Counted from the stretch's first letter, positions 44,245 to 53,726 are shown. The stretch: DNA of 64,000 nucleotides from Botrimarina mediterranea (GCF_007753265.1 NZ_CP036349.1:4993363-5057362); one strand, 5' to 3'. Numbers and translations are program-made. The notes: generated by a model from the sequence alone, not told the origin.

Positions 44245-46131
44245 ATGCCCTGGGCGACCCCCGATAGCTACTTCGATCAGCTTGAGCATTGGCTCGCCAT
44301 GGAGGGGGAGGCCGAACGCGCCCGGATGGCGGAGCGGCGCCGTGCCGAGCGGGGCGGCAACCCCGAGCGGTCGGGCGAGACGATCATCAACCTCCGCCGC
44401 GTCGACAACCGCACCGGCCTTGGCGGGCGCGAACTGGTGGACTTCGCCAAGGGGGGCGACGCCTTGCTGCCGATGAATCGGCTGAAGGTCGGTTCGCCGG
44501 TCGTGGTGAGCGACGAGGACCGGCCGCACGAGGCGGGCTTCACGGGCGTCGTTAGCCGTCGCAGCTCGACGGCGATCGAAGTCGCTCTGGACGACTGGCC
44601 CGCCGGCAAGCACTTCCGCATCGACTTGGCGCCGGATGAATCGACGCGGCTGCGTCAGCTCGGCGGCATGGCCCGGGCGCGGATGGCGACCGGCGTGACG
44701 CGTCGGCTGCGCGACATCCTCATCGGCATCGATGAGCCTCGCTTCAACCCCGAACACAAGTACGACTTCGTCACCCGGCTCAACGGCCCGCAGCAAGACG
44801 CAGTGCGTTTCGCTCTCTCGGCCCGCGACGTCGCCGTGATTCACGGGCCCCCCGGGACCGGCAAGACGACGACGCTCGCCGAGTTGATCGCCCAAGCCGT
44901 CCGTAGTGGCGAAAAGGTCCTCGCCTGTGCGGCCAGCAACACGGGCGTCGATAACCTGCTCGAAAAGCTGGTGCCGCTCGAACCCTCGGTCGTGCGCGTC
45001 GGCCACCCGGCGCGGGTGTTCGAGGCGCTGCGGGGGCACACGCTCGATGAGCTGGTCGAGGCCGACGAAGGGACGGCGATCGTCCGCGACATGTATCGTG
45101 AAGCGGAGTCGCTGATGCGCGCCGCGTCGAAACCCACCCGCGCCCGCAACGCCCATCAACGCCGCAACGATCACTACCAGGAAGCCAAGGAGCTGCGCCG
45201 CCACGCCCGGCAACTCGAACGGCACATCGTTCAACAGGTCCTCTCCGGCGCCGACGTGGTCTGCACGACGCTGACGATCGACGAAGACCTGCTGGGCGAC
45301 CGGCGGTTCGATCTGGTCGTCGTGGACGAGGCGGGCCAAGCGGCCGAGCCGGCGCTGTGGCAAGCGGCGCTGCGGGCCGAGCGGATGGTGCTCGCCGGCG
45401 ACCACTGCCAACTGCCGCCGACGGTTGTGTCCCGGGAAGCGGCCCGCGAAGGCCTGGCGGTGAGCCCGATGGAACGGCTCGTCACACAGCACGGCGAATC
45501 GCTCTTCCGCCGCCTCACCGTGCAGTACCGCATGAACGAGGCGATCATGCGTTTTCCGAACGAACAGTTCTACGACGGCGACCTCATCGCCGACGAGTCG
45601 GTGCGCGACCATCAACTCGAAGGACTGCCGACGTTCGTCCCCGGCGATGAACCCGCGCCGGTCATCGAGTTCTGGGACACCGCCGGCGCCGGCTGGGACG
45701 AGGAGCTTGAGCCCGACGGCCAGAGCAAGCGCAACCCCCGCGAAGCGCGGTGGGCCGTCGATCAGGTGCAGGCGTTTCTCGAAGCGGGCGTCGAGCCGTC
45801 GCAGATCGCGGTGATCGCTCCGTACGCCGCGCAGGTCCGTTTGATCCGCAACCGCTTGCGTGTCGAGGGCCTGGAGGTCGATACGGTCGATGGCTTCCAG
45901 GGCCGTGAGAAGGAGGTCGTCCTGATCACGCTGGTCCGCAGCAACGCGATCGGCGAGATCGGCTTCCTCGCCGACACCCGCCGCACGAACGTCGCACTAA
46001 CCCGCGCCCGCCGAGCGCTGCGTATCGTCGGCGACAGCGCCACCCTCGGCGGCGACCCGTTCTACGCGGCGTTGCTAGAGCACTTCCAAACCGCCGGCGC
46101 GTATCGAAGCGTCTGGGAACTCGGCGAGTAG
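44245..46131 (+). CDS. SF1 DNA/RNA helicase, IGHMBP2/UPF1-like
   Basis: A 628-residue superfamily 1 helicase. Walker A/motif I HGPPGTGKTTTLAELI (about 205), motif Ia LACAASNTGVDNLLEK, motif II VVVDEAGQAAEP, motif III LAGDHCQLPP, motif IV QYRMNEAIMRFPN, motif V TVDGFQGREKEVVL and motif VI TNVALTRARRAL are all intact. The N-terminal 200 residues contain a beta-barrel-like 1B region, as in SMUBP-2. Bacterial members are uncharacterised or linked to nucleic-acid repair. The frame is open from 44221; I use the ATG at 44245. Its stop codon lies in the outer arm of a nested palindrome shared with the convergent fic gene. Confidence 0.93.
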   Translation: MPWATPDSYFDQLEHWLAMEGEAERARMAERRRAERGGNPERSGETIINLRRVDNRTGLGGRELVDFAKGGDALLPMNRLKVGSPVVVSDEDRPHEAGFTGVVSRRSSTAIEVALDDWPAGKHFRIDLAPDESTRLRQLGGMARARMATGVTRRLRDILIGIDEPRFNPEHKYDFVTRLNGPQQDAVRFALSARDVAVIHGPPGTGKTTTLAELIAQAVRSGEKVLACAASNTGVDNLLEKLVPLEPSVVRVGHPARVFEALRGHTLDELVEADEGTAIVRDMYREAESLMRAASKPTRARNAHQRRNDHYQEAKELRRHARQLERHIVQQVLSGADVVCTTLTIDEDLLGDRRFDLVVVDEAGQAAEPALWQAALRAERMVLAGDHCQLPPTVVSREAAREGLAVSPMERLVTQHGESLFRRLTVQYRMNEAIMRFPNEQFYDGDLIADESVRDHQLEGLPTFVPGDEPAPVIEFWDTAGAGWDEELEPDGQSKRNPREARWAVDQVQAFLEAGVEPSQIAVIAPYAAQVRLIRNRLRVEGLEVDTVDGFQGREKEVVLITLVRSNAIGEIGFLADTRRTNVALTRARRALRIVGDSATLGGDPFYAALLEHFQTAGAYRSVWELGE

Positions 46132-46275
46132 GGTCCGCTATGCGGACCGTAGATTTGACGTTGTCCCGGTTGCAACTCCGCTTCCTAACGGGCGCGGCTC
46201 GAGCCGCGCCCGTTAGGAAGCGGAGTTGCGGTGTAATGCCTGCCGCCAACGACGGTCCGCACAGCGGACCCTACT
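46129..46275. repeat. Nested palindrome between convergent genes, family E
   Basis: Outer arms gtagggtccgctatgcggac (from 46129) and gtccgcacagcggaccctac (to 46274). The core 46172-46229 is a perfect 58-bp palindrome without loop, centred on ggctc|gagcc. The outer arms supply the TAG stop codons of both convergent genes. It probably also works as a bidirectional terminator, although U-tracts are missing. Confidence 0.9.
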
Positions 46276-47422
46276 CAAGGCCTTCGTAGGCGATGGCGAA
46301 GATCTCGGGGGCGTAGTAGGTCTTGGGGTACTGGTCTGGCAGCTCAGCAAGGATCTTGGCTGCAACAAGCTTTTCAACGTCGGTGCGCGCCGTTTTGTAG
46401 TCGATGTTGAAGCGGTCGCGCAACTCGGTGATCCGCACCAATGGCGACTCAAAGACGCCATCGACAATCCCTTGCAGCCGCGCCGATCCACCGATCGCTT
46501 GAGCGCGGTTCTTGAAGTCCTCACGGGCATTCAGAAGTCGTTTACAGCGTTCGACCGTTGTCGTCGCTTGTGACGCGACGCCTTTCAGGCAATACGCGAT
46601 CCAGCGGCTCCAATCGCCATCGGTGCTGATGCCGAACAGTCCGCCGTAGTATTCTTCACGGCGGCTCTCGAAGAACTCGCTGAGGTGCAACCACGGCTTC
46701 GACAGTCCACAAGCTTGCTGCACCATGATCGATAACAACAGCCGACCCACACGGCCGTTGCCGTCCGCGAACGGGTGGATCGTCTCGAACTGATAGTGCG
46801 CCAAGAAGCAATCGACCAAAGGATGGTACGGTCGATCCTTGCGATGCAAGAACGCCTCGAACGGTGATAGCAGGTCCCCAATCAAGTGAGGCGGCGGCGG
46901 CACGAAGCGTCCCTTGGTTCCGATCGCCACTTGCAGACGGCGGAACTCACCCGGCGTGCGGTCGGCGCCACGCACGCCTGTCAACAGGATGTGGTGCAGT
47001 TCGCGCAGCAGTCGCAGACAGAGCGGTAGCTCGGTCTGCTCGGCATGTTCCAAAGCCCGCCGGTAGTTCAGCACTTCGCGCTGGTCATTCGCCGGGTCTT
47101 CCGCCGACTGCGACTCCCGCGGCTTGAGTTCGAACAGCAACAACTCACGGGGGTTGGCGTAGGTCCCCTCGATCTCCGATGAGCGGATTGCCTCACGGTC
47201 ACGGAGCGGTCGTAGCAATAGACCAGGATTCGGTAGCGTGCTCCCGATCCCCTCCAGCAGGCTCAGCCGGTTGGTCGCCTCGTTGAGCAGCGGCCAGACC
47301 TCGATCGGAAACTCCCAAGCCGGCGGCAGCGGGTGCGGGACGTAGGCGTAGTCCTTCCCCCAGACGGTCTCGATCGAGACGAGATCGCCGGGCGATTGGC
47401 TGGTAAACAGGGAGGGGTCCAT
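46271..47422 (-). CDS. Fic family protein (AMPylase/NMP transferase) with C-terminal winged helix
   Basis: A 383-residue Fic protein. The catalytic motif is [12 protein letters not shown], complete with His, and the flap precedes it. An inhibitory helix motif is present upstream of the core as IRSSEIEGT (S-x-x-x-E-G), which makes this a class II Fic protein whose own N-terminal helix blocks ATP. The C-terminal 90 residues look like a winged helix-turn-helix ([21 protein letters not shown]), so it may bind DNA and control its own promoter. The frame extends to 47512, but I use the ATG at 47422 ([11 protein letters not shown]). It is divergent from the HerA-like gene across a region with four ATTCCAA motifs. 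Confidence 0.93.
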   Translation of the reverse strand: MDPSLFTSQSPGDLVSIETVWGKDYAYVPHPLPPAWEFPIEVWPLLNEATNRLSLLEGIGSTLPNPGLLLRPLRDREAIRSSEIEGTYANPRELLLFELKPRESQSAEDPANDQREVLNYRRALEHAEQTELPLCLRLLRELHHILLTGVRGADRTPGEFRRLQVAIGTKGRFVPPPPHLIGDLLSPFEAFLHRKDRPYHPLVDCFLAHYQFETIHPFADGNGRVGRLLLSIMVQQACGLSKPWLHLSEFFESRREEYYGGLFGISTDGDWSRWIAYCLKGVASQATTTVERCKRLLNAREDFKNRAQAIGGSARLQGIVDGVFESPLVRITELRDRFNIDYKTARTDVEKLVAAKILAELPDQYPKTYYAPEIFAIAYEGLE

Positions 47423-47464
47423 GTCGAACTCGCTTGGCGGAGTGATCGTCAGCAGATTGCCGAC

Positions 47465-47580
47465 AATTCCAAAGTGCCGCCAGAGATTGGAATAATAGGC
47501 CGAAAATTCCAATCTTGCTATTTTTATTTGGAGTCCTCCGCGCCTAAGATCATTCCCAACAACGACTTACAATTCCAATC
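47465..47580. promoter_or_regulatory. Operator-like array of ATTCCAA(TC) between fic and the HerA-like gene
   Basis: Four copies: aattccaa 47465-47472; agattggaat 47484-47493 (inverted); attccaatct 47506-47515; aattccaatc 47571-47580. Copies 2 and 3 form a 32-bp dyad. The segment is AT-rich compared with its surroundings. The Fic protein's own winged helix is the obvious candidate binder. Confidence 0.6.
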
Positions 47581-47590
47581 GACAGCTCCC

Positions 47591-49564
47591 ATGCCCGACA
47601 TCGACAGCCCCAACCACTTCTACCTGGGCAGGGACCACGACCTGGCGACGGGGGAGAACTCGGCGACGCCGTTGCTCTACAAGTCGGGGCAGCTCACGAC
47701 GCACGCCGTCTGCGTTGGCATGACCGGCAGCGGCAAGACGGGGCTCTGCCTGTCGCTGTTGGAGGAGGCCGCTCTGGATGGCGTACCGGCCATCTGCATC
47801 GACCCCAAGGGGGATTTGGGGAACCTGCTGCTGGGGTTTCCCAAGCTGGCGGCGGAGAACTTCGAGCCCTGGATCGATCCGGCCGTCGCCGACCGCAAAG
47901 GGATCACGCCCGCCGAATTGGCTGCCGAGACGGCGCAGCTGTGGAAGAACGGACTCGCCAGTTGGGACGAGTCCCCCGAGCGCGTCCAGCGTTACGACGA
48001 CGCCGTCGAGCGACTTATCTTCACGCCCGGCGCCTCGCACGGCATCCCGATGACCGTGCTGAAGAGTTTTGATGCGCCGCCTCAAGCGCTTCTTGATGAC
48101 ACCGACGCGTTCCGCAGCCGGGTTCAGTCGGCCGTGTCGGGGTTGCTCGCACTGCTCGGCATCGACGCCGACCCGGTGCGGAGCCGTGAGCACATCTTGC
48201 TATCGAACATCCTCACGACGGCGTGGAACAACGGGCAGGACCTGTCGATCGCCGAGATGATCCGTGAGATCCAGAAGCCGCCGTTCACGACGGTCGGTGT
48301 CATGGACCTCGAGACGTTCTATCCGGAAAAGGAACGCACCAAGCTGGCGATGGACCTCAACAACCTGCTGGCGAGCCCCTCGTTCGCCGGCTGGATGACG
48401 GGGCAACCGCTCGATGTGCAGCAGCTGCTTTACTCGCCGCCCGGACCCGACGGCGTTGTGAAGCCGCGGCACTCGATCATCTCGATCGCGCACCTCGACG
48501 ACGCACAGCGGATGTTCTTTGTGACGATCTTGCTCAACGAGATCCTCGCCTGGACGCGCACGCAAGCCGGCACGAGCTCGCTGCGGGCGCTGGTCTACAT
48601 GGACGAGGTCTACGGCTACTTCCCACCGTCGAAGAAGCCGCCGAGCAAGGAGCCGATGCTGACGTTGCTCAAGCAGGCGCGGGCGTTCGGCGTCGGCATC
48701 GTGTTGGCGACGCAGAACCCGGTGGACCTCGACTACAAGGGCCTCTCGAACACCGGCGCCTGGTTCCTCGGCCGTCTGCAGACCGAGCGCGACAAGATGC
48801 GCGTCATGGAGGGGCTCGAAGGCGCGTCGGCGCAAGCGGGGAGCGTTTTCAATAAACAACAGATGGAGCAGACGCTCGCCGCGCTCGGCAACCGGGTGTT
48901 CCTGCTCAACAACGTCCACGAAGACGAGCCGCGGGTCTTCCAAACCCGGTGGGCCATGTCGTACCTCGCCGGCCCGCTGTCGCGGGGGCAGATCAAGAAG
49001 TTGATGGACCCGGTGCGGGCAAAGTTCGTCGGCGAAGAGCGCGCGACGAAGAAGCCCGCGCAACTCGAGCCGGCGGTGTGGACCGATCCGAACGAAGCTC
49101 CGCCCGAGGTTGCGCCCGATCCGAAGCCCGACCAAAAGAACCTCGAGACGCCACAGCCCGTTGTCGACGCCAAGAAGGTCGAAGCCACGCGGCGCGAACT
49201 CCAGAAGCGTGAGTCGGAACTCCTCGGGAGCATCCTGCAGCTGCCGCTCGGCGGGATCGAGGTGCTCTACCGGCTGTTTGATTTGATCTTCGCGATGGCG
49301 AACAAGAAGGCGACGCAGCGCCGCACCAGCTCGGTCTTCGCCGCCGCGGGACGCGCCGGAGGAAAGCTTTCGAAGCCCGTCGAAGCCCGCACCAAATGGC
49401 AAGAGGCGTACAGCGAGCACGCCGCGGCAAGTGGCGCGGCTTCGACCGACGCGCCGGTGCTGCCGCTGTCGGCATGGATTGCGCTGGTGGTGGAGCTGGC
49501 GCTCGTCGTGATGGTGATCTTCGTGGCGATTTACTTCGTCGTGAGGTTCGTTAGCCCGGGTTGA
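47591..49564 (+). CDS. HerA-like (DUF853-type) ATPase with C-terminal membrane anchor
   Basis: A 657-residue FtsK/HerA-superfamily ATPase. Walker A is [11 protein letters not shown] (about 43), Walker [14 protein letters not shown] and the sensor-type [14 protein letters not shown] follow; [14 protein letters not shown] is typical of the bacterial 'ATP-binding protein' relatives of HerA, which are suspected DNA pumps. The C-terminal 200 residues are charged and end in one strong transmembrane helix ([20 protein letters not shown]), so the ATPase is probably tethered to the inner membrane. The frame is open further upstream, but the ATG at 47591 lies just after the operator array and gives the usual N terminus. 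It is divergent from fic and may be coregulated. Confidence 0.85.
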   Translation: MPDIDSPNHFYLGRDHDLATGENSATPLLYKSGQLTTHAVCVGMTGSGKTGLCLSLLEEAALDGVPAICIDPKGDLGNLLLGFPKLAAENFEPWIDPAVADRKGITPAELAAETAQLWKNGLASWDESPERVQRYDDAVERLIFTPGASHGIPMTVLKSFDAPPQALLDDTDAFRSRVQSAVSGLLALLGIDADPVRSREHILLSNILTTAWNNGQDLSIAEMIREIQKPPFTTVGVMDLETFYPEKERTKLAMDLNNLLASPSFAGWMTGQPLDVQQLLYSPPGPDGVVKPRHSIISIAHLDDAQRMFFVTILLNEILAWTRTQAGTSSLRALVYMDEVYGYFPPSKKPPSKEPMLTLLKQARAFGVGIVLATQNPVDLDYKGLSNTGAWFLGRLQTERDKMRVMEGLEGASAQAGSVFNKQQMEQTLAALGNRVFLLNNVHEDEPRVFQTRWAMSYLAGPLSRGQIKKLMDPVRAKFVGEERATKKPAQLEPAVWTDPNEAPPEVAPDPKPDQKNLETPQPVVDAKKVEATRRELQKRESELLGSILQLPLGGIEVLYRLFDLIFAMANKKATQRRTSSVFAAAGRAGGKLSKPVEARTKWQEAYSEHAAASGAASTDAPVLPLSAWIALVVELALVVMVIFVAIYFVVRFVSPG

Positions 49565-49578
49565 AGTTGCTCGTGCTG

Positions 49579-49634
49579 CACTCCGGTCGCTGACGCTCCC
49601 GGCTCGCCTTTTGCTCGCTGGCGAGCCGGGAGCG
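49579..49634. repeat. Inverted repeat, family F (intergenic)
   Basis: cactccggtcgctgacgctc...(49579-49608) and ggcgagccgggagcg (49620-49634). The arm matches the one translated inside uvrA at 23939-23968. Confidence 0.8.
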
Positions 49635-49666
49635 CAAAAGCACTTTGCATCCATCGTCGTAAGTGG

Positions 49667-49745
49667 AAGAACCGGACGCTAAGGCGTGCCGGCTGAACTT
49701 ACGGGCGAGCGCTTATTAGCCGCGGGGCCTTAGCCCCCGGTTCTT
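49667..49745. repeat. Inverted repeat, family G
   Basis: aagaaccggacgctaaggc (49667-49685) and ggccttagcccccggttctt (49726-49745). It lies directly beside the family F locus; together they fill the 49565-49884 gap, in which no gene is seen. Confidence 0.8.
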
Positions 49746-49884
49746 TGCCTAGCGTTCGACATAACCTCTTGATCGCCAAGACCGGCAAGATGCTCGTCAG
49801 CGACCGGAGGGAACCACCGGCGAGGGCGCCGAAGCAACGACCCTGGGTTTCGGTCCGGCCGCGTTCCGCCCTAGACTTCGTGGC

Positions 49885-50487
49885 ATGAACCGCCCCGCCC
49901 TGCCGCCTCTGTTGCCACGATTACTGCCGCTAGTCTCCGCTGTCCTTTTCATGGGGTGCGATACGCCGCTGTCGCTTTCGCAGCGGCTCGACGGCCGGTG
50001 GGTTGGCCGGCCGGAGTCCGCCGCCGAGCGCACCGTCCGCGAATGGCCGACGCGGGAGTCCGACCCCGACGACCCGGCGATCGCCGAGGCCGCCGCCGAG
50101 ACGCCGCCGACCGACCTGGAGGCGTTCAACAGCGTGCGGGTTGAGTTGGAACTCGACGACTCGGGCGCCGCACGCATGAGCCTCGCCGGCGGCGAGCCGC
50201 TGGTGGGCGAGTGGCAACTGTCCTCGATCGAGGGCCGCCGCGGCGTACTGGAGATCAGCGTCGAGCGCGGCGAAGTGGACGGCAAGCAGACCTTCGAGAC
50301 GCGGCGGTACGACGTCGAGGCGCTGCGGCCTGTCGATGGCGAGGGCTTTGTGCTCCGCGAACAGAACGCCGACCGGCGTTTCGGGCGCTTGCTCTTCCGC
50401 CGCCCCGGCGACGAAGGGCCCGCCGCTGGCGCCGCGACGGCGGCCGCCCAAACGACCCCCGAGGCTCTCCCCAAGGCCGTGCCGTGA
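49885..50487 (+). CDS. Lipoprotein of unknown function
   Basis: A 200-residue lipoprotein: signal peptide with lipobox VLFMGC (about 20-25). The mature protein is acidic with a beta-rich centre (SVRVELELDDSGAARMSLAGG, then GEWQLSSIEGRRGVLEISVE), resembling a lipocalin-like or single-domain beta-barrel, and an Ala/Thr/Pro tail. I do not recognise a family. The next gene starts inside its stop codon (GTGA), so the two are translationally coupled and probably work together. Confidence 0.65.
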   Translation: MNRPALPPLLPRLLPLVSAVLFMGCDTPLSLSQRLDGRWVGRPESAAERTVREWPTRESDPDDPAIAEAAAETPPTDLEAFNSVRVELELDDSGAARMSLAGGEPLVGEWQLSSIEGRRGVLEISVERGEVDGKQTFETRRYDVEALRPVDGEGFVLREQNADRRFGRLLFRRPGDEGPAAGAATAAAQTTPEALPKAVP

Positions 50488-50978
50488 CCGACCGCGAACG
50501 CTGGATCGTCTACCCGCTGCTGTTCCTCGCCCTAGGGTCGGCGCTACGCGACAAGCTCGCCAAGCAGACGCAGGCCAAGCAGATCGTCTGCGAGCAGCTG
50601 CTGTTGGTGGACAACGAGGGTCGCCCCGCCGCGGCGCTGACGGGCAACGAGCTGCGGTTCGATGTCGGCGGGATCGGCAACGGGCACATTGTCGGCGGCA
50701 AGATCGAAGCCCTGGGATTCCTGCAGCGCGGCCAGCCGGTGCTATCGCTCGGGCCCCAGCAGTCGATCTCGATCCCGCAGCTGTTGCAGCAGCTGCTGCC
50801 GCAAATGCAATTGGCGCCGGGTTTGCCGCAACTCCAGGCGCCGCCGCAACCGCCCGGCCAAGAACCGCCGCCAGCCGACGAAATGCCAGCCGACGAAGCG
50901 CCCGACGAACCACCGGCCGAAACGCCCCAACCCGCCAATCCCGCCCTGCAGGAAGCCGAACCGGCGCCAGCTGCCTAG
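50484..50978 (+). CDS. Membrane-anchored protein of unknown function, coupled to the lipoprotein
   Basis: A 164-residue protein starting with GTG at 50484 (overlap GTGA with the upstream stop). It has one N-terminal hydrophobic helix (WIVYPLLFLALGSAL) and a short beta-rich domain (CEQLLLVDNEGRPAAALTGN, then GFLQRGQPVLSLGP). The middle is Gln-rich, and the last 60 residues are Pro/Glu/Ala low complexity. Planctomycetes often carry such short anchored proteins with a 'LVDxxGxPAAxL' core, whose function is unknown. Confidence 0.6.
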   Translation: MTDRERWIVYPLLFLALGSALRDKLAKQTQAKQIVCEQLLLVDNEGRPAAALTGNELRFDVGGIGNGHIVGGKIEALGFLQRGQPVLSLGPQQSISIPQLLQQLLPQMQLAPGLPQLQAPPQPPGQEPPPADEMPADEAPDEPPAETPQPANPALQEAEPAPAA

Positions 50979-51055
50979 CGTAATGGTGAGTTGGGCGTGC
51001 TGGTGAGCTGATAGCCACGCAACGCCGTCTCAGGCCAACCTTCGAACCACCCAAA

Positions 51056-51739
51056 ATGATCCACTTCGACCCGATGTATTTCGTGTTCATCGCGCCCGCC
51101 TTTGTGCTGGCGCTATGGGCACAGGGCCGCACCAAGGCGGCATACGCCGCCGCCTCGCAGGTCCCAGCTCGTCTGAGCGGCGCCGCGGCGGCGCGGCACC
51201 TGCTCGACTCGGCGGGCCTGCAGGACGTTGGCATCGAGGCGATCCCCGGCGAGCTCACCGATCACTACGACCCCAGCCACCGCGTCCTGCGGCTCAGCCA
51301 GGGCGTTTACGGCGAGCGGACGATGGCCGCCGTGGGCATCGCCGCCCACGAAGCGGGCCACGCCTTGCAGCACGCCAAGAACTACAGCCCATTGATGATC
51401 CGCAACCTAGCCGTCCCCGCGGCGAATTTCGGCGGCGGGCTTGGCGGCTTGATGATCATCGGCGGCGCCATGCTCAACTTCCCTGCGCTGTTGTGGGCCG
51501 GCATCGCCGCGTTCTCCGCCGTGGTGTTCTTCCAGCTGATCAACCTGCCAGTCGAGTTCGACGCCAGCAACCGCGCCAAGGCGCAGCTGGTGAGCTACGG
51601 CATCGTCCCGCAGCAAGAGATGTCCCACGTCAACAGCGTGCTGAACGCCGCGGCGTGGACCTACGTCGCCGGCACGCTGCAATCGATCATGATCCTGCTG
51701 TACTACGTGTGGCGGTTCGCCGGCAGCAGCAACCGCTGA
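51056..51739 (+). CDS. YugP-type zinc-dependent membrane peptidase
   Basis: A 227-residue membrane protein of the YugP family (Zn_peptidase_2). The zinc-binding HExxH is in IAAHEAGHALQHAKNY. The usual DHYDPSHRVLRLSQGVY precedes it, and NLPVEFDASNRAKAQL supplies the conserved Glu after the first membrane helices. Three to four helices flank the catalytic site: one N-terminal, two in the middle and one C-terminal. Members are probable membrane proteases with unknown substrates. The start is the ATG at 51056. Confidence 0.92.
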   Translation: MIHFDPMYFVFIAPAFVLALWAQGRTKAAYAAASQVPARLSGAAAARHLLDSAGLQDVGIEAIPGELTDHYDPSHRVLRLSQGVYGERTMAAVGIAAHEAGHALQHAKNYSPLMIRNLAVPAANFGGGLGGLMIIGGAMLNFPALLWAGIAAFSAVVFFQLINLPVEFDASNRAKAQLVSYGIVPQQEMSHVNSVLNAAAWTYVAGTLQSIMILLYYVWRFAGSSNR

Positions 51740-51746
51740 GGTCGCC

Positions 51747-51820
51747 CCGTAGGGTGGGTCGCGACCCACCAGAAGCAGAGCGGACTCGGGGGGCATGGTG
51801 GGTCGCGACCCACCCTACGG
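51747..51820. repeat. Inverted repeat, family H
   Basis: Perfect 25-bp arms (51747-51771 and 51796-51820) around a 24-bp centre. Each arm contains its own palindrome gggtcgcgaccc, so the locus is nested. It begins eight bases after the peptidase stop codon. Confidence 0.9.
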
Positions 51821-51919
51821 TTGCATTGCCGGCAGCAGCAGCGAGCCTTCCGCTTGTTCCCAGTCGCTCGATCGAGGTACGATCCTGATAGCAACCTCTC
51901 TCCACTGGAGCCCCGCAGG

Positions 51920-52492
51920 ATGAAGGCCTCCCCCAATTTCTCGTCGGCCAGTTTCTCGTCGATCAGTCTCTGGCTTGTCGCTGTCGCTTGCCTCGCCACG
52001 GGCGTCGCCGCCGGCGTGCTGGCGACGCGCCATAGCGAGCCCGCGCTCACGCTGCCGCCGATCGACGTGCACGCCATGGCGACCGCTTCGCACGACAACT
52101 TTGTCATCGCGACCGGGGTCGTTGAGGACGGCACCGAGGGGCTCTTCTTCCTCGACTTCCTCACCGGCGACCTCAAGGCGACGGTCGTCAACAGCCGCGG
52201 CTCCGGCTTCAACGCGTACTATCAGTACAACATCGCCAACGACTTCAACACCGGCGCGGTGCAGAACCCCAAGTACCTGATGGTGACCGGCCTCGCCCGC
52301 GACCAGCAGGCCCGCGGCTCGGGCCGCATGGCGCAGAGCATCCTCTACGTCGTCGAGGCCACCAGCGGCCAGCTCGTCGCCTACGGCATCCCCTACAGCC
52401 GCGCCAACCAAACGGCGGGCAAGCCCCAGGTCGGCACGTTTATCCCGCTCGCCAAGGCGAGTTTGCGGAACGAGTTTGTTCGGGATCAATGA
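51920..52492 (+). CDS. Membrane-anchored protein of unknown function
   Basis: A 190-residue protein with one N-terminal helix (SLWLVAVACLATGVAAGVLA) and an exported beta-rich domain: DNFVIATGVVEDGTEGLFFL, DFLTGDLKATVVN, and ILYVVEATSGQLVAYGIPYS. Repeated 'V(V)E..TG.L.A' strands suggest a small beta-propeller or WD-like sheet. Planctomycete-type hypothetical. The ATG at 51920 has ggag nine bases upstream. Confidence 0.65.
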   Translation: MKASPNFSSASFSSISLWLVAVACLATGVAAGVLATRHSEPALTLPPIDVHAMATASHDNFVIATGVVEDGTEGLFFLDFLTGDLKATVVNSRGSGFNAYYQYNIANDFNTGAVQNPKYLMVTGLARDQQARGSGRMAQSILYVVEATSGQLVAYGIPYSRANQTAGKPQVGTFIPLAKASLRNEFVRDQ

Positions 52493-52499
52493 GAAACGA

Positions 52500-52557
52500 A
52501 GTGGGCCACCACGTAGCCCCCGGTCAATGACCAGGGGCTAAATGGGATGGCCCACTG
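52500..52557. repeat. Nested inverted repeat, family I
   Basis: Outer agtgggcca / atggcccact (52500-52508, 52548-52557); inner tagcccccggtc/gaccaggggcta (52514-52540). The inner hairpin recurs at 62670-62704. Confidence 0.75.
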
Positions 52558-52566
52558 CCCACTGCT

Positions 52567-52767
52567 ATGCAAATCCACCTCAACGGCGAGCCGCGCGACG
52601 TCCCCGAGGGGGTGACGGTTGCGCAGTTGCTCGAACTACTCGAGGTCCGCATGAAGGGCGTCGCGGTCGAGCGGAACCTCGACGTCATCCCCCGCGCCGA
52701 GCATGCGACGACCAGCCTCACCGCTGGTGATCGGGTGGAGGTGGTGACGCTGGTGGGAGGCGGCTGA
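52567..52767 (+). CDS. thiS: Thiamine biosynthesis sulfur carrier ThiS
   Basis: A 66-residue ubiquitin-like protein that carries sulfur as a C-terminal thiocarboxylate for thiazole synthesis. It shows the beta-grasp pattern ([20 protein letters not shown]), [10 protein letters not shown] and the obligatory Gly-Gly end (VVTLVGGG, one Gly longer than usual). ThiG, its partner, is the next gene. The extra terminal Gly is a small peculiarity. Confidence 0.93.
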   Translation: MQIHLNGEPRDVPEGVTVAQLLELLEVRMKGVAVERNLDVIPRAEHATTSLTAGDRVEVVTLVGGG

Positions 52768-52771
52768 AGTT

Positions 52772-52907
52772 AAAGGGGAATGCGGAAAGGGGAAAGTGGA
52801 ATGAGCGGAGTGGGATTCCGTGGGGCGCTGTTAACGACCCCTGTGGAATGCGATGATCCTCTAGCTGCTTGGCTTTCCCCTTTCAACTTTCGCCTTTCCC
52901 CTTTCCC
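52772..52907. repeat. Inverted repeat between thiS and thiG, family J
   Basis: Left arm aaaggggaatgcggaaaggg (from 52772), right arm cgcctttcccctttccc (to 52907). The right arm ends at the thiG ATG, where no Shine-Dalgarno is visible. Confidence 0.85.
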
Positions 52908-53726
52908 ATGTCTTCCTTCCGCGTCGGCGCCCACACCCTCTCCAGCCGGCTGATCGTTGGCACCGGCAAGTACGCCACCTACGCACTGATGGCCGAGGCG
53001 CTGGAGCGATCGGGGTGTGATTGCATCACGGTCGCGGTGCGGCGGGAGCGGCTCATCGACGCTGAGGGGCGGAACCTGCTCGACTTCGTCGACACGTCGC
53101 GCTACACGATCCTGCCGAACACGGCTGGCTGCTTTAGCGCCGAGGACGCGGTGCGCGTCGCGCGGTTGGGGCGTGAGATCCTCAGCGACCTCGGTAATCC
53201 CGGCGCGGATTGGGTGAAGCTTGAGTGCCTCGCCGACAAGCGGACGCTGCTCCCCGACCCCGTCGAGACCGTGAAGGCGACCGAGCAGCTGGTGGCCGAT
53301 GGCTTCGACGTGCTCGTTTATACGAGCGACGACCCGGTTGTCGCCAAGCGGCTCAAGAACGCCGGCGCCGTGAGCGTGATGCCCGCGGGGAGCCCCATCG
53401 GCTCGGGCCAGGGCGTGCTCAACACCAATAGCATCAAGATCTGCCTGGAGTACCTCAAGGAAAACGATCCGACCTACCCGGTGATCATCGACGCGGGCGT
53501 CGGCGCGGCGAGCGATGTGGCGGCGGCGATGGAGCTGGGCGTTGATGGCGTGCTCTTGAACACCGCGATCGCCCACGCCAAGGACCCCGTGCGGATGGCC
53601 GGCGCGATGAAGGCGGCGTGCGAAGCGGGCCGCGACAGCTACCTGGCGGGCCGCATCCCCAAGCGCCTGTACGCCACCGCATCGAGCCCCGACGAAGGCG
53701 TCATCACCTGGCAGCCGCAGGACTGA
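52908..53726 (+). CDS. thiG: Thiazole synthase ThiG
   Basis: A 272-residue TIM-barrel enzyme that makes the thiazole phosphate of thiamine from deoxyxylulose phosphate, dehydroglycine and ThiS-thiocarboxylate. Motifs: [37 protein letters not shown] with the Schiff-base lysine, [13 protein letters not shown] and [17 protein letters not shown]. The ATG at 52908 is chosen because the residues encoded upstream ([10 protein letters not shown]) come from the repeat arm. Separation from thiS by a 136-bp repeat is unusual for this pair. Confidence 0.95.
   Translation: MSSFRVGAHTLSSRLIVGTGKYATYALMAEALERSGCDCITVAVRRERLIDAEGRNLLDFVDTSRYTILPNTAGCFSAEDAVRVARLGREILSDLGNPGADWVKLECLADKRTLLPDPVETVKATEQLVADGFDVLVYTSDDPVVAKRLKNAGAVSVMPAGSPIGSGQGVLNTNSIKICLEYLKENDPTYPVIIDAGVGAASDVAAAMELGVDGVLLNTAIAHAKDPVRMAGAMKAACEAGRDSYLAGRIPKRLYATASSPDEGVITWQPQD

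Noticed and set aside
44239-45615. 458-codon minus-strand frame
   Set aside because: Antisense to a helicase with all seven motifs intact; no motif of its own.
47423-47512. Upstream extension of the fic reading frame
   Set aside because: It would place 30 codons across the operator-like repeats and starts with a rare codon; the ATG at 47422 gives a normal Fic N terminus.
52493-52566. TPP riboswitch expected before thiamine genes
   Set aside because: The space before thiS holds only a nested inverted repeat; no thi-box motif (CUGAGA) is present.
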